Assembly (NCBI GenBank): GCA_021414085.1
Contig: JAIOPC010000017.1
Span: 1-64,000, forward strand
Reading direction: 5' to 3'
Origin: Actinomycetes bacterium
GTDB lineage: Bacteria; Actinomycetota; Acidimicrobiia; Acidimicrobiales; Ilumatobacteraceae
Length of the DNA stretch: 64,000 nucleotides
Shown here: positions 51,004-60,400 of the stretch, one piece after another
How the letters are laid out: every line of letters begins with the position of its first letter
How positions within the stretch are numbered: the first letter of the stretch is position 1
Position numbers and translations under genes: made by a program
The notes under the pieces: generated by a model
Databases searched by the model: none
What the model was told of the DNA's origin: nothing
What the model saw: the letters and a program-made list of their open reading frames with translations, nothing else

Positions 51004-54000
51004 CACTTCCACTTTCTCTGATCATCGACTCCGGAACGAACGACAAACATCTCGACCCCGAACACGATTACGGCACACCATCGCCTGACCGCAAGCTGCG
51101 CGACCCTGGTGTGCCGACGGTGCAGCTGACAATCGACGGCTTGCCCGTCTCGGTGGTCGAAGGAACTTCGGTGATGCGTGCCGCTGCGCTGTGCGGTGTC
51201 GATGTTCCGAAGTTGTGCTCGACCGATCGGCTGGATCCGTTTGGTTCATGCCGGTTGTGCTTGGTCGAGATTGAAGGGCGCAAGGGCACTCCCGCGTCGT
51301 GCACCACGCCGGTTGCGCCGGGTATGAACGTCACAACGCAGTCCCCGAAGCTGGAACGCATGCGTCGCGGGGTGATGGAGCTGTACATCAGCGATCATCC
51401 GCTCGACTGCCTCACCTGCGCTGCCAACGGCGATTGTGAGCTACAAGACATGGCTGGCGTCGTGGGATTGCGCGACGTGCGGTACGGCTATGCCGGTGAC
51501 AACCACTTGGGCCTGCCGAAGGACGAATCGAATCCGTACTTCACGTTCGAGTCGTCGAAGTGCATCGTGTGTTCGCGATGCGTGCGCGCCTGCGAAGAAG
51601 TGCAGGGCACGTTCGCACTCACGATCGCAGGTCGCGGGTTCGGCTCGCGTGTCGCGGCTGGCTTCAACGGTTCGTTCTTCGATTCGGAGTGCGTGTCGTG
51701 CGGTGCGTGTGTGCAGGTATGCCCGACTGCCACGTTGAACGAGAAATCGGTGATCGAAATGGGTCAGCCGCGGCGCACGGTGCTGACCACCTGCGCGTAT
51801 TGCGGTGTTGGTTGCAGTTTCAAGGCAGAAATGCAAGGCGAGCAGGTCGTGCGCATGGTGCCGTACAAGGATGGCGGCGCCAACGAAGGCCACTCGTGCG
51901 TGAAGGGCCGCTTCGCTTTTGGCTACGCCAACCACGCAGACCGAGTGCTCTCTCCGATGGTGCGCGAGAAGACCACCGACGAGTGGCGGGAAGTCTCGTG
52001 GGAGGAAGCGATTTCGTTCGCCGCCACCCGACTGCTCGACATTCAGAAGCGCCACGGACAGAACTCGATTGGCGGCATCACCTCGTCGCGCTGCACGAAC
52101 GAGGAAGTGTTCGCGGTGCAGAAGATGATCCGCATGGCGTTTGGTAACAACAACGTCGATACGTGCGCGCGGGTGTGCCACTCGCCGACGGGCTTCGGAT
52201 TGAACTCGGCCTTCGGTACGTCTGCCGGAACTCAGGACTTCAAGTCGGTGGAAGATGCCGACGTCATTCTGCTGATCGGTGCGAATCCCACCGACGCACA
52301 CCCTGTTTTCGCATCGCGGATGAAGAAGCGCATTCGCGACGGCGCCCGCCTGATCGTGGTCGATCCGCGGCGTATCGACATGGTGCGCAGCCCGCACGTA
52401 CAGGCCGAGCATTTCCTGCAGTTGCGTCCGGGCACCAACGTTGCGATCGTGAACGCACTAGCCCACGTCATCGTCACGGAAGACTTGGTCGATCATCGCT
52501 TCGTGCAAGAGCGCTGCGAGCCGGGCGCGTTCGCGCATTGGGCCGAGTTTGTCGCCAGCGCCGAGAACAGCCCGGAAGCAACCGAGCAGCACACCGGGGT
52601 GCCCGCGGCAGAGGTGCGTGCCGCGGCCCGAGCCTACGCAACTGGTGGCAATGGCGCGATCTACTACGGCCTCGGCGTCACCGAGCACAGCCAGGGCAGC
52701 ACGATGGTGATGGGCATGGCCAACTTGGCGATGGCCACCGGCAACCTCGGCCGCGACGGCGTGGGCGTCAATCCGCTGCGCGGGCAGAACAACGTGCAGG
52801 GCTCGTGCGATATGGGTTCCTTCCCGCACGAACTGTCCGGCTATCGCCACGTCGGCGACGAAACCGCGCGCTCGATGTTCGAAGCGCTGTGGGGGCACGC
52901 AATTCAGCCCGAGCCCGGCCTGCGCATTCCCAACATGTTCGACGCCGCGATCGATGGCCACTTCAAGGGCCTGTTCGTGCAGGGCGAGGACATCGCGCAG
53001 AGCGATCCCAACACTGTCCACGTCATGCATGCGCTCGAGTCGCTTGAGTTGTTGATTGTGCAGGACCTGTTCATCAACGAGACGGCCAAACTGGCACACG
53101 TGTTCTTCCCGGGCACGTCGTTCCTCGAGAAGGACGGCACGTTCACCAACGCAGAGCGCCGGATCAACCGTGTACGGCCGGCGATGCGACCGAAGAACGG
53201 CAAGCAAGAGTGGGAGGTCGTGTGCGAGTTGGCGACTGCACTTGGTGTGCCCATGCACTACGAGAGCGGCGCGCAGATCATGGATGAGATTGCGACGCTT
53301 ACGCCCACGTTCGCAGGCGTGTCGTTCGCGATGCTCGATGAGGTCGGCAGTGTGCAGTGGCCGTGCAACGAGGCGCATCCGATGGGCACGCCGATCATGC
53401 ACGAAGGCAGCTTCGTGCGCGGGCTCGGGCACTTCGCAGTAACGCCGTATCTGCCCACCGACGAGAAGTCGACGCGGCGTTTCCCACTGCTGCTGACCAC
53501 TGGCCGCATTCTCAGCCAGTACAACGTCGGCGCGCAGACGCGCCGTACCGCGAACGTGCAGTGGCATGAAGAAGATCTGCTGGAAATTCATCCGCACGAC
53601 GCGGAAGAGCGCGGCATTCGCGATGGCGACGAGGTCACGTTGGCTAGCCGTGTCGGGGCAACAACGCTGCACGCGCAGATCTCGGATCGCATGTCGCAGG
53701 GCGTGGTGTACACCACGTTCCACTATCCGGTCAGCGGCGCCAACGTGGTCACCACCGAGCATTCCGACTGGGCGACCAACTGCCCCGAATACAAAGTCAC
53801 CGCTGTGCAGGTGTCCCCTGGGCACACCGCGGCGACGGTCGAGATCGAGCATCCGGAACATCGACTCGGTGCCCTGGTGCGCATGGCCAACCAGATCGCC
53901 CGCCAGTTCGCTGCGGATACGGGCACCGATGCGGTTGCATCGACAGCGAGGCACATCGACCGCTTCTGGGAGCACGAAATGCGTGTCGACCTGGCCCGCG

Positions 54001-54074
54001 CAATCGAGGGCGGCACGGTGACCCTCGACGCGGTAGTGGTAGAGGCTATGCAACAACTAGCTGTTACCGCCTAA
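51000..54074 (+). CDS. Formate dehydrogenase alpha subunit with fused delta domain (FdsA-FdsD)
   Basis: A 1024-residue molybdo- or tungsto-enzyme. Order: 2Fe-2S domain (Cys73, 84, 87, 101), His-Cys3 cluster (His133, Cys137, 140, 146), two ferredoxin-type 4Fe-4S sites (188-198 and 231-241), the bis-MGD domain cluster (Cys265, 268, 272, 300), then catalytic Cys393-His394 in CARVCHSPT. The active site is Cys, not selenocysteine. The MGD C-terminal domain ends near 950. The last 65 residues (LVRMANQIARQFA, then HIDRFWEHEMR) look like FdsD fused on. It oxidises formate to CO2. FdhD/FdsC, needed for sulfuration, is not in the window. Confidence 0.9.
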
Positions 54075-54076
54075 CG

Positions 54077-56221
54077 ATGAGTCGGATCATTTACGACGGG
54101 ACTCCCATCGAGTTTGCCGATGGCGATTCGCTGGCTGTTGCGGCTGTGCGCAACGGGGAGCATCCGGCGCGTGGTGGCACGTTGTGTTTGGCGGGGGATT
54201 GCGGCAACTGTGTCGCTGTCGTCGACGGTGTTCCGTGGGTGCGCACTTGCCAGACACCGGCACGTGGGGGCACGGTCGTGCGCCGCCATCCCGCGGTCGG
54301 ACAGCCTTCGCCTGGCGGCCCGGAAAGCCACGCGCATGTCTCCGTTCGCCATCGGCGCGCCGACCACGTGGTGATTGGCGCCGGCGAGAGCGGTGCCCGT
54401 GCTGCCGACGAAGCGAGGTCTGCCGGACACGATGTCTTGGTGCTCGACTCGCACGACGGCAACGACGTCGTCGGGATCTTCGACGGGCCGACGATCGTGG
54501 TGCGAACATCCGATGGCATCGATCAGCTGCACGCGCATCACATCACGCTCGCTACCGGCGCGGCCGAAGTGCATCCGGTGTGTCCCGGCAACATGCTCGC
54601 TGGTCTGTACACACCCAAGGCAGCCGCAGAACTTCTGGCAGCCGGAGTCGACCTCGGCCGCGTCGTCACGGTCGGCAGCGATTTAGTCGCGCTGCACGGT
54701 GACGTTCGCGTGGCTGCGGTCGAGCTTGCCGACGGAACGCGAACGGAATGCGACGGTGTCGTCATCGCCCTCGGCAGCGCACCGCGCGATGTGCTTGCGC
54801 GAATGGCGCCGATGGTGCCGGTCACCGTCGTCGGCCCAGCCGCCGAAGCGCATGCGTTGCCCGCTGCGCCGAAGGAAGGCGTGCTGTGTCCGTGCGGCAA
54901 GATCACGGTGGAAGATCTCGATGGTGTGTGGCAGAAGGGCTTCAACGAACTTGAACTGGTGAAGCGTTCCAGCCTCACCGGTGTCGGCACATGCCAGGGC
55001 GGTGTGTGTATGCCGCACCTGCGCGCGTTCGTCGCCGATCGCAGCGGCACGGAGCCCGAGCCGTTCACCGCTCGTCCGGCGGCACGCCAGATCACGATGG
55101 GCGAAGCCGCGGCCGGTTATCACATCGACACGTTTCGTCGTACTCCGCTGCACGGCGAGCACGAAGCGCTCGGCGCAACGCTCGATCGCTTTGGTGGTTG
55201 GTTCCGGCCGTGGCACTACGGCGATCCGGTCGCCGAGTATTGGGCGGTGCGCGAAGCCGTGTCACTGGGCGATGTCAGCACGCTCGGCAAGATGATCGTG
55301 TCGGGGCCGGACGTGGTCGAGATGCTCGAGCGCTTGTACCCGAACAATGTGCACGACATCAAGGTCGGGCGCGCGCGGTACGTCATCAACCTGAACGAGC
55401 GTGGCCACATTCTCGACGACGGCATGATCTTGCGCGACGACGACGACCGTTTCACGCTCACCTTCACCTCAGGTGGCGCGAGCGTCGCGGAGATGTGGGT
55501 TCGCGACTGGGTGGAGACGTGGGGATTGCGCGTGCATGTGCTGGATCGCACCGTTTCGCACGGAGCGATCAACGTCACCGGGCCTCTTGCGGGCGAACTG
55601 CTGCGCCGCGCTGGCGTCGCCGACGACGTATCGCCCAAGTTTCTGCAACACCGTCGACTGGACGTTGCCGGTGTGCCGTGCCACGTGATGCGCCTGTCGT
55701 TCACCGGTGAAGCGAGCTTCGAGCTTCATCACCAGATCGACCGCAGCGTCGAACTGTGGCAAGCGCTGATGCACCTCGGCGCGCCGCTTGGCGTGAAGCC
55801 ACACGGATTGCAAGCGCTGTTCGGGCTGCGCTGCGAGAAGGGCCACATCATCGTCGGCCAAGACACCGAACTCGACTCGTCGCCGCGGCGCGTCAACATG
55901 GATTGGGCGGTCAAGCTCGACAAGGCGGCGTTCATCGGTCGCGACGCGTTGCTGCGCACCGCACCGTTGCCCGACCCGCGCCGGCTCTTTGGTTTCACGA
56001 TGGAGGGCCCTGCGCCGCTGGAGGGCAGCATCATTCGCGTGAAAGATGAAGTGGTAGGACACGTGACCTCTAGCTGGAACTCGCCACTGTTCGGACACGC
56101 CGTGCTGATGGGTTGGCAGAAGCGGATGCCGCATGCCGACGTCGTGCAGATCGACGGTCGCGATGCGCACGTCAGCCCCGTCCCGTTCTACGACCCGGAT
56201 GGTGCACGTGCACGCGGCTGA
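54077..56221 (+). CDS. soxA: Sarcosine oxidase alpha-like subunit, compact form
   Basis: A 714-residue protein, short against about 960 for usual SoxA. Residues 1-75 are a 2Fe-2S domain (Cys37, 42, 45, 58). About 95-255 is a reduced nucleotide-binding domain with GAGESG at 101-106. About 268-315 is a BFD-type 2Fe-2S site (Cys271, 273, 306, 311). About 340-700 are the GcvT-like folate domains. It follows the formate dehydrogenase gene by 2 bp. With SoxB, G and D it would oxidise N-methyl groups and pass C1 units to folate. N-methylglutamate or another methylated amine is also a possible substrate. The frame is continuous, so the shortness is genuine. Confidence 0.82.
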   Translation: MSRIIYDGTPIEFADGDSLAVAAVRNGEHPARGGTLCLAGDCGNCVAVVDGVPWVRTCQTPARGGTVVRRHPAVGQPSPGGPESHAHVSVRHRRADHVVIGAGESGARAADEARSAGHDVLVLDSHDGNDVVGIFDGPTIVVRTSDGIDQLHAHHITLATGAAEVHPVCPGNMLAGLYTPKAAAELLAAGVDLGRVVTVGSDLVALHGDVRVAAVELADGTRTECDGVVIALGSAPRDVLARMAPMVPVTVVGPAAEAHALPAAPKEGVLCPCGKITVEDLDGVWQKGFNELELVKRSSLTGVGTCQGGVCMPHLRAFVADRSGTEPEPFTARPAARQITMGEAAAGYHIDTFRRTPLHGEHEALGATLDRFGGWFRPWHYGDPVAEYWAVREAVSLGDVSTLGKMIVSGPDVVEMLERLYPNNVHDIKVGRARYVINLNERGHILDDGMILRDDDDRFTLTFTSGGASVAEMWVRDWVETWGLRVHVLDRTVSHGAINVTGPLAGELLRRAGVADDVSPKFLQHRRLDVAGVPCHVMRLSFTGEASFELHHQIDRSVELWQALMHLGAPLGVKPHGLQALFGLRCEKGHIIVGQDTELDSSPRRVNMDWAVKLDKAAFIGRDALLRTAPLPDPRRLFGFTMEGPAPLEGSIIRVKDEVVGHVTSSWNSPLFGHAVLMGWQKRMPHADVVQIDGRDAHVSPVPFYDPDGARARG

Positions 56222-56615
56222 GGTCTTCGCGCGGCCGCTGGTTGGCTGGCGGATCATCGCCGAGCCGGCGGCGCTCGACGCGGTCAAGTGGCCGAAGGGT
56301 TCGCGCGTGGTGCGCATCTCGCCCGACGACGTATTCCTGATTGGCGCTACCGAACCGAAGGTTCCGGGTGATGCGCACGCCATCGTGACGCCCGAGCACG
56401 GCTTCAGCGGCATCGAGTTGTCAGCGGCGCAGGTCGCAGCGATCGCCGAACAGCACATCGAATGGCAGCTGCCCTCCAAGCTGCCGGCCATGGCGCAAGG
56501 ACAGATCGCCGGCGTGCCCGCGAAGTTGTTGCTCAGTCCCGATGGTTCGGCGTTGCTACTGGTCGCTTGCGCCGCGAGCCACGAACTCGTCGGCCGTTTG
56601 GAGCTCACGGCATGA
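56199..56615 (+). CDS. soxG: Sarcosine oxidase gamma-like subunit
   Basis: A 138-residue protein of the SoxG/YgfZ-like fold. Recognisable parts are VVRISPDDVFLIG, PEHGFSGIELS and LLLSPDGSALLLVACAAS. It packs against SoxA and SoxB and has no cofactor of its own. The start ATG 56199 overlaps the soxA end by 23 bases, and GTG 56202 or 56208 are alternatives. The stop overlaps soxB (ATGA). Assigned mainly by operon position and size. Confidence 0.72.
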   Translation: MVHVHAAEVFARPLVGWRIIAEPAALDAVKWPKGSRVVRISPDDVFLIGATEPKVPGDAHAIVTPEHGFSGIELSAAQVAAIAEQHIEWQLPSKLPAMAQGQIAGVPAKLLLSPDGSALLLVACAASHELVGRLELTA

Positions 56616-57841
56616 ACGAGTTCGTCGAGACACTGCTTGACCTGCCGTGGCAGATCGGCGATCCGAAGCCGGCATACGACGTCGTCATCATCGGCGGTGG
56701 CGGCCACGGTTTGTCCACTGCGTACTACCTCGCCACGCGCCACGGCATCACCAACGTATGTGTGTTGGAAGCCAACTACATCGGTTCGGGCAACAGCGGC
56801 CGCAACACGACGATCATCCGCAGCAACTACGGCCTCGCCGAATCTGTGCGCTTCTACCAACGCAGCCTCGAGCTGTACCAAGGGCTGGAAGAGGAAACCG
56901 GCTGCTGGATCATGCACAGCACCAAGGGTCAGATTTGGTTGGCGCACTCGGTGATGACGGCGCGCACCGAGCAGACGCGTGCCTTGATGAACGCAGCGTG
57001 CGGCGCGCGCACCGACTACATCCTTCCCGATGAGATCAAGGCGCGCTGTCCGCAAATCGATCTCACCGGTGGTGGTCGCTATCCCGTGCACGGTGCGAGC
57101 TATCACCACGAGGGTGCGACCGCGCGACACGACCGTGTGGTGTGGGCGTATGCGCAGGGTGCGTTGCGCAAGGGCGTGCACGTCTATCAGCACACGCCGG
57201 TCACCGGCCTGCTCACCGAGACGTCGAGTAGTGGTGTCGATCGAGTCACTGGCGTGCAGACACCCAATGGTCCGATCTCGGCTGGCGTCGTGTTGTCGGC
57301 TGTTGGTGGCAACGTCAGCGTCGTCGCCGACTGGGCTGGTGTGCGGCTGCCGATCCGCACGCACGCGCTGCAAGCGTTTGTCACCAACGCTTACGCGCAG
57401 GAATTCGCACCGATCATTTCCAGCAACGACCTCGTCTTCTACGTCAGTCAGACACCGCGCGGGCAGATGCTGATCGGCGCTGAGTACGACCGGCAGGCGA
57501 GCTATCGCACGTCGACGAGTTACGCCTACCTGCAAGCGTGCTCGGCGAAGGCGACCACCATGTTCCCGTTCCTGTCGAAGCTGCGCATCCTGCGCTCGTG
57601 GGCAGGTATCTGCGACGTCAGCCCCGACTTCTCACCGATCCTTGGCAACACCGGCGTCGACGGGTTCATGGTGTCGACCGGTTGGGGCACGTGGGGGTTC
57701 AAGGCGATTCCGGTCGCGGGCGAGCAACTCGCGCAACTGATCGCAACGGGCGCTCCGTCGCCACTGCTGGCGCCGTTCGGGCTCGATCGCTTCTCGACCG
57801 AATCGGTGATGGCCGACCCCAGCTCAGCAGGGACGAGGTAG
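56612..57841 (+). CDS. soxB: Sarcosine oxidase beta-like flavoprotein subunit
   Basis: A 409-residue DAO-family flavoprotein. The FAD motif is IIGGGGHGLSTAYYLA at about 26-41. The covalent FMN histidine is His173 in GATARHDRVVWAY, the same motif as known heterotetrameric sarcosine oxidases. The C-terminus has GWGTWGFKAIPVAG, the substrate/FAD closing loop. It oxidises the N-methyl amine. It is coupled to soxG by overlap and followed by soxD after 7 bp. Confidence 0.92.
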   Translation: MNEFVETLLDLPWQIGDPKPAYDVVIIGGGGHGLSTAYYLATRHGITNVCVLEANYIGSGNSGRNTTIIRSNYGLAESVRFYQRSLELYQGLEEETGCWIMHSTKGQIWLAHSVMTARTEQTRALMNAACGARTDYILPDEIKARCPQIDLTGGGRYPVHGASYHHEGATARHDRVVWAYAQGALRKGVHVYQHTPVTGLLTETSSSGVDRVTGVQTPNGPISAGVVLSAVGGNVSVVADWAGVRLPIRTHALQAFVTNAYAQEFAPIISSNDLVFYVSQTPRGQMLIGAEYDRQASYRTSTSYAYLQACSAKATTMFPFLSKLRILRSWAGICDVSPDFSPILGNTGVDGFMVSTGWGTWGFKAIPVAGEQLAQLIATGAPSPLLAPFGLDRFSTESVMADPSSAGTR

Positions 57842-57848
57842 GCGCGCC

Positions 57849-58094
57849 ATGTTGTGGATCAAGTGCCCCACCTGCGGCGAGCGTCCGTTTGAGGAGTATC
57901 GCTACGGCAGCGTGTTTCCGGTGACGCCCGATTCGATCACTGACCCCGCGGCGCGCAACGTCGACTACGGCTGGATGCAGGACAACATCAAAGGCGTCAC
58001 CCTCGAGCGCTGGTTCCACGAGTCAGGCTGCCGCCGCTGGTTCACCGCCAAACGCGACACCACCACCGACCAGTTCCTCCCCCTAGACGACTAG
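57849..58094 (+). CDS. soxD: Sarcosine oxidase delta subunit
   Basis: An 81-residue SoxD. The zinc site is CPTCGERPFEEY at the N-terminus with a later HESGCRRWF, and the usual ending FTAKRDTTTDQF is present. It is a small zinc-binding structural subunit. In most sox operons the order is B-D-A-G. Here it is A-G-B-D, with D last. Confidence 0.92.
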   Translation: MLWIKCPTCGERPFEEYRYGSVFPVTPDSITDPAARNVDYGWMQDNIKGVTLERWFHESGCRRWFTAKRDTTTDQFLPLDD

Positions 58095-58098
58095 TAGT

Positions 58099-58182
58099 CG
58101 GGGGTTTGCTGCACGTCGGGGGTTTCATGCCGGAAAACCTGCACGAAACCCCCCGCCGATACCCTCGTGCGGGAAACCCCCC
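58099..58182. repeat. Nested inverted GGGGGTTT repeats between convergent genes
   Basis: Two direct copies of GGGGGTTT (58100-58107 and 58118-58125) are followed by two inverted copies, AAACCCCCC (58146-58154 and 58174-58182). GGGGGTTTC can pair with GAAACCCCC, and GCACGA (58141-58146) with TCGTGC (58165-58170). CTGCACG also occurs twice. It may be a bidirectional terminator for soxD and glnS. Confidence 0.6.
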
Positions 58183-58194
58183 GCAACGCAAGGG

Positions 58195-59880
58195 TTACTT
58201 GGAGCGTTTTTGGACGTTGGCCCATTCGTCCTTGAGGCCGACGGTGCGGTGGAACAGACCAGACTCGACGTCGTCTGCCGCGAAGTAGCCGAGGCGTTCA
58301 AACTGCACGACCTGGCCGAAGGCAACCGATGCCAGCGCAGACTCGGCCTTGCCGGTGAGCACTGTCTTGGACTCGCGGTTGAGGTCGTCGAATGGATCAC
58401 CCGTTCGGTCACCCGGAACCTCGGCGCTGAACAGGCGCTCGTAAAGCGCGACCTGCACATCGACGGCGTGTGCGGTGGAGACCCAGTGGATCGTCGCTTT
58501 CACCTTGCGACCTTCGGGTGAGTTACCGCCGCGCGTGTCGGGGTCGTACGTGCAGTGAACCTCGGTGACGTTGCCGAGCATGTCGGTTTCGTATCCGGTG
58601 CACTTGACGAAGAACGCACCGCGCAAACGGACTTCGGTGCCCGGCGTGAGGCGGTAGTACTTCGGCGTGGGGTCGGCCATGAAGTCGTCGGCCTCGATCC
58701 ACAGCTCGCCGGTGAATTGCACATCGCGCGTCCCGTCCGCATCGTTCTCGGGATTGTTCTGCAACTTCATCGTTTCGACGTGACCCGCGGGCCAATTGGT
58801 GACAACCAACTTGATCGGTCGCAGCACGGCCATCCGCCGCTGCGCGGTGTGATTGAGCTGGTTGCGGATGAACCACTCGAGCAGTTCGATCTGGTGGCGG
58901 CTGTTGGTCTTGGCGACGCCGATGAACTCGCAGAACTCGCGAATCGCGGAGGCGGGGTAACCGCGTCGACGAAGTGCGCGCAGCGTCGGCAAACGCGGGT
59001 CGTCCCAACCATCGACTACGCCATCAGCGATCAACTGGCGCAGCTTGCGCTTCGAAGTGATCGTGTGCGTCAGCTCCAAGCGAGCGAACTCGGTCTGTCG
59101 CGGTTGGTCGCCAGGCAGCGGGAGGTGTTCGAGGTACCAGTCGTAGAGCGCGCGGTGACTGTCGAACTCCAGCGAACACAGCGAGTGCGTGACGCCCTCA
59201 ATCGCGTCGCTTTGGCCGTGCGCCCAGTCGTAGGTGGGATACAAGACCCACGCATCGCCAGTTCGGTGGTGATGCTCGTGGCGAATGCGATACATGATCG
59301 GATCGCGCAGCTGCATGTTGTCGTGCTGCATGTCGGCTTTCGCGCGCAACACGTAAGCGCCGTCCGGAAACTCGCCAGCGCGCATGCGTCGAAATAGATC
59401 GAGGCTTTCTGCCGCGTCACGATCGCGGTGTGGGCTTTCGATGCCGGGTTTGCCGTATCCACCGCGCTGCGCGGAGATCGTGTCGGCATCCTGGTCGTCG
59501 ACATAGGCGAAGCCAGTGCTGATCAGGTGCTCGGCCCACTGGTAGAGCTGCTCGAAGTAGTCGCTCGCATACACCGGCTCACCAGGCTCGAAGCCGAGCC
59601 AGCGAACATCGTCGACAATTGCATCGACGTACTCGGTCTCTTCCGTCTCCGGGTTCGTGTCGTCGAAGCGCAGTTTGCAGATGCCGCCAAACTCCTCGGC
59701 GATTCCGAAGTCCACGCAGATCGCCTTCGCATGGCCGATGTGGAGGTAGCCGTTGGGTTCTGGTGGGAACCGGGTTTGCACGCGTCCGCCGAAGGTGCCG
59801 GCCTGGATGTCGGCCGCCACAAGGTCGCGTACAAAGTTGGCGGCGGCGGGCGTATCGGGGGCGCGGGAATGGTCGGTCAT
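58195..59880 (-). CDS. glnS: Glutaminyl-tRNA synthetase
   Basis: A 561-residue class I synthetase of normal bacterial GlnRS length. HIGH is at 47-50 in PPEPNGYLHIGHAK, with RFDDTNPETE and WVLYPTYDWAHG. The KMSKS-like loop is TITSKRKLRQLI. The two-barrel C-terminal anticodon domain is complete (YYRLTPGTEVRLRGAFFVK). It charges tRNA-Gln directly. Most actinobacteria instead use GatCAB, so gain by transfer is likely. The start is ATG 59880 (MTDHSRAPD). Confidence 0.93.
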   Translation of the reverse strand: MTDHSRAPDTPAAANFVRDLVAADIQAGTFGGRVQTRFPPEPNGYLHIGHAKAICVDFGIAEEFGGICKLRFDDTNPETEETEYVDAIVDDVRWLGFEPGEPVYASDYFEQLYQWAEHLISTGFAYVDDQDADTISAQRGGYGKPGIESPHRDRDAAESLDLFRRMRAGEFPDGAYVLRAKADMQHDNMQLRDPIMYRIRHEHHHRTGDAWVLYPTYDWAHGQSDAIEGVTHSLCSLEFDSHRALYDWYLEHLPLPGDQPRQTEFARLELTHTITSKRKLRQLIADGVVDGWDDPRLPTLRALRRRGYPASAIREFCEFIGVAKTNSRHQIELLEWFIRNQLNHTAQRRMAVLRPIKLVVTNWPAGHVETMKLQNNPENDADGTRDVQFTGELWIEADDFMADPTPKYYRLTPGTEVRLRGAFFVKCTGYETDMLGNVTEVHCTYDPDTRGGNSPEGRKVKATIHWVSTAHAVDVQVALYERLFSAEVPGDRTGDPFDDLNRESKTVLTGKAESALASVAFGQVVQFERLGYFAADDVESGLFHRTVGLKDEWANVQKRSK

Positions 59881-59977
59881 GGCACGCAGACGGTATCTGA
59901 AATGGCGACGCGGTGACCGAGAGGTAAAAGGCCAGCGCTGCGTGAGCATTGATCACTCTCCGTGATGGGAGTCGCCT

Positions 59978-60400
59978 ATGCTGAACGACGTGACCTTCGC
60001 CCCAGCTACTGCCGGCCGCTTATTGCTGGCAAATCTGGGCCTCGACGGGTTCGACCGTGGTGTCAAGGCTTTGGCAAGAACGCTCGGCGATGCCGGTTTT
60101 GAGTGCATCTCCACGGGCCTGTTCCAGCAGCCCAGCGCCGTGGCGCAGGCGGCAGTCGACGAGCACGCCGATGCGATCGCGGTGTCGATGCCGTCTGGCG
60201 GCCACCCGATGCTGGTGCGCATGCTGATCCACGAGCTGTGGTCGCGCGGTGCCGACATTCCCGTGCTGCTCATCGGAGCGCTGTCGGGTGCAGATCAGGC
60301 TGCGCTCAAAGCTGCGGGCGCAGCCGGAATCATCGCTCCCGGTTTCAGCGGTCCACAAACAATTGCGCAATTCGTCAGCGCAGTGCGCCACTCCGCCTAA
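59978..60400 (+). CDS. B12-binding-domain protein lacking the cobalt-ligand His
   Basis: A 140-residue stand-alone protein matching the small B12-binding subunit/domain of methylmalonyl-CoA mutase. It has ANLGLDGFDRGVKALARTL, then TGLFQQPSAVAQAAV, VSMPSGGH and GAAGIIAPGFSG. In the family the first motif is D-x-H-x-x-G, with His as lower cobalt ligand. Here it reads Asp23-Gly-Phe25-Asp-Arg-Gly28, so the ligand is missing. The fold seems intact. It may bind B12 base-on, bind nothing, or act as a regulator. No mutase large subunit is in the window. Confidence 0.78.
   Translation: MLNDVTFAPATAGRLLLANLGLDGFDRGVKALARTLGDAGFECISTGLFQQPSAVAQAAVDEHADAIAVSMPSGGHPMLVRMLIHELWSRGADIPVLLIGALSGADQAALKAAGAAGIIAPGFSGPQTIAQFVSAVRHSA

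Noticed and set aside
52140-52200. Selenocysteine at the formate dehydrogenase active site
   Set aside because: The codon is TGC (Cys393) and no in-frame TGA occurs.
52458-54056. 532-codon antisense frame opposite the formate dehydrogenase alpha gene
   Set aside because: Shadow frame; all motifs and cluster ligands are on the plus strand.
54077-56221. Frameshift or deletion explaining the short SoxA
   Set aside because: One continuous frame with both cluster motifs and the folate domains in order; no out-of-frame remnant of the missing part was seen.
55469-57535. 688-codon open frame on the minus strand opposite soxA/G/B
   Set aside because: GC-rich antisense shadow of three well-supported genes; its protein matches nothing recognisable.
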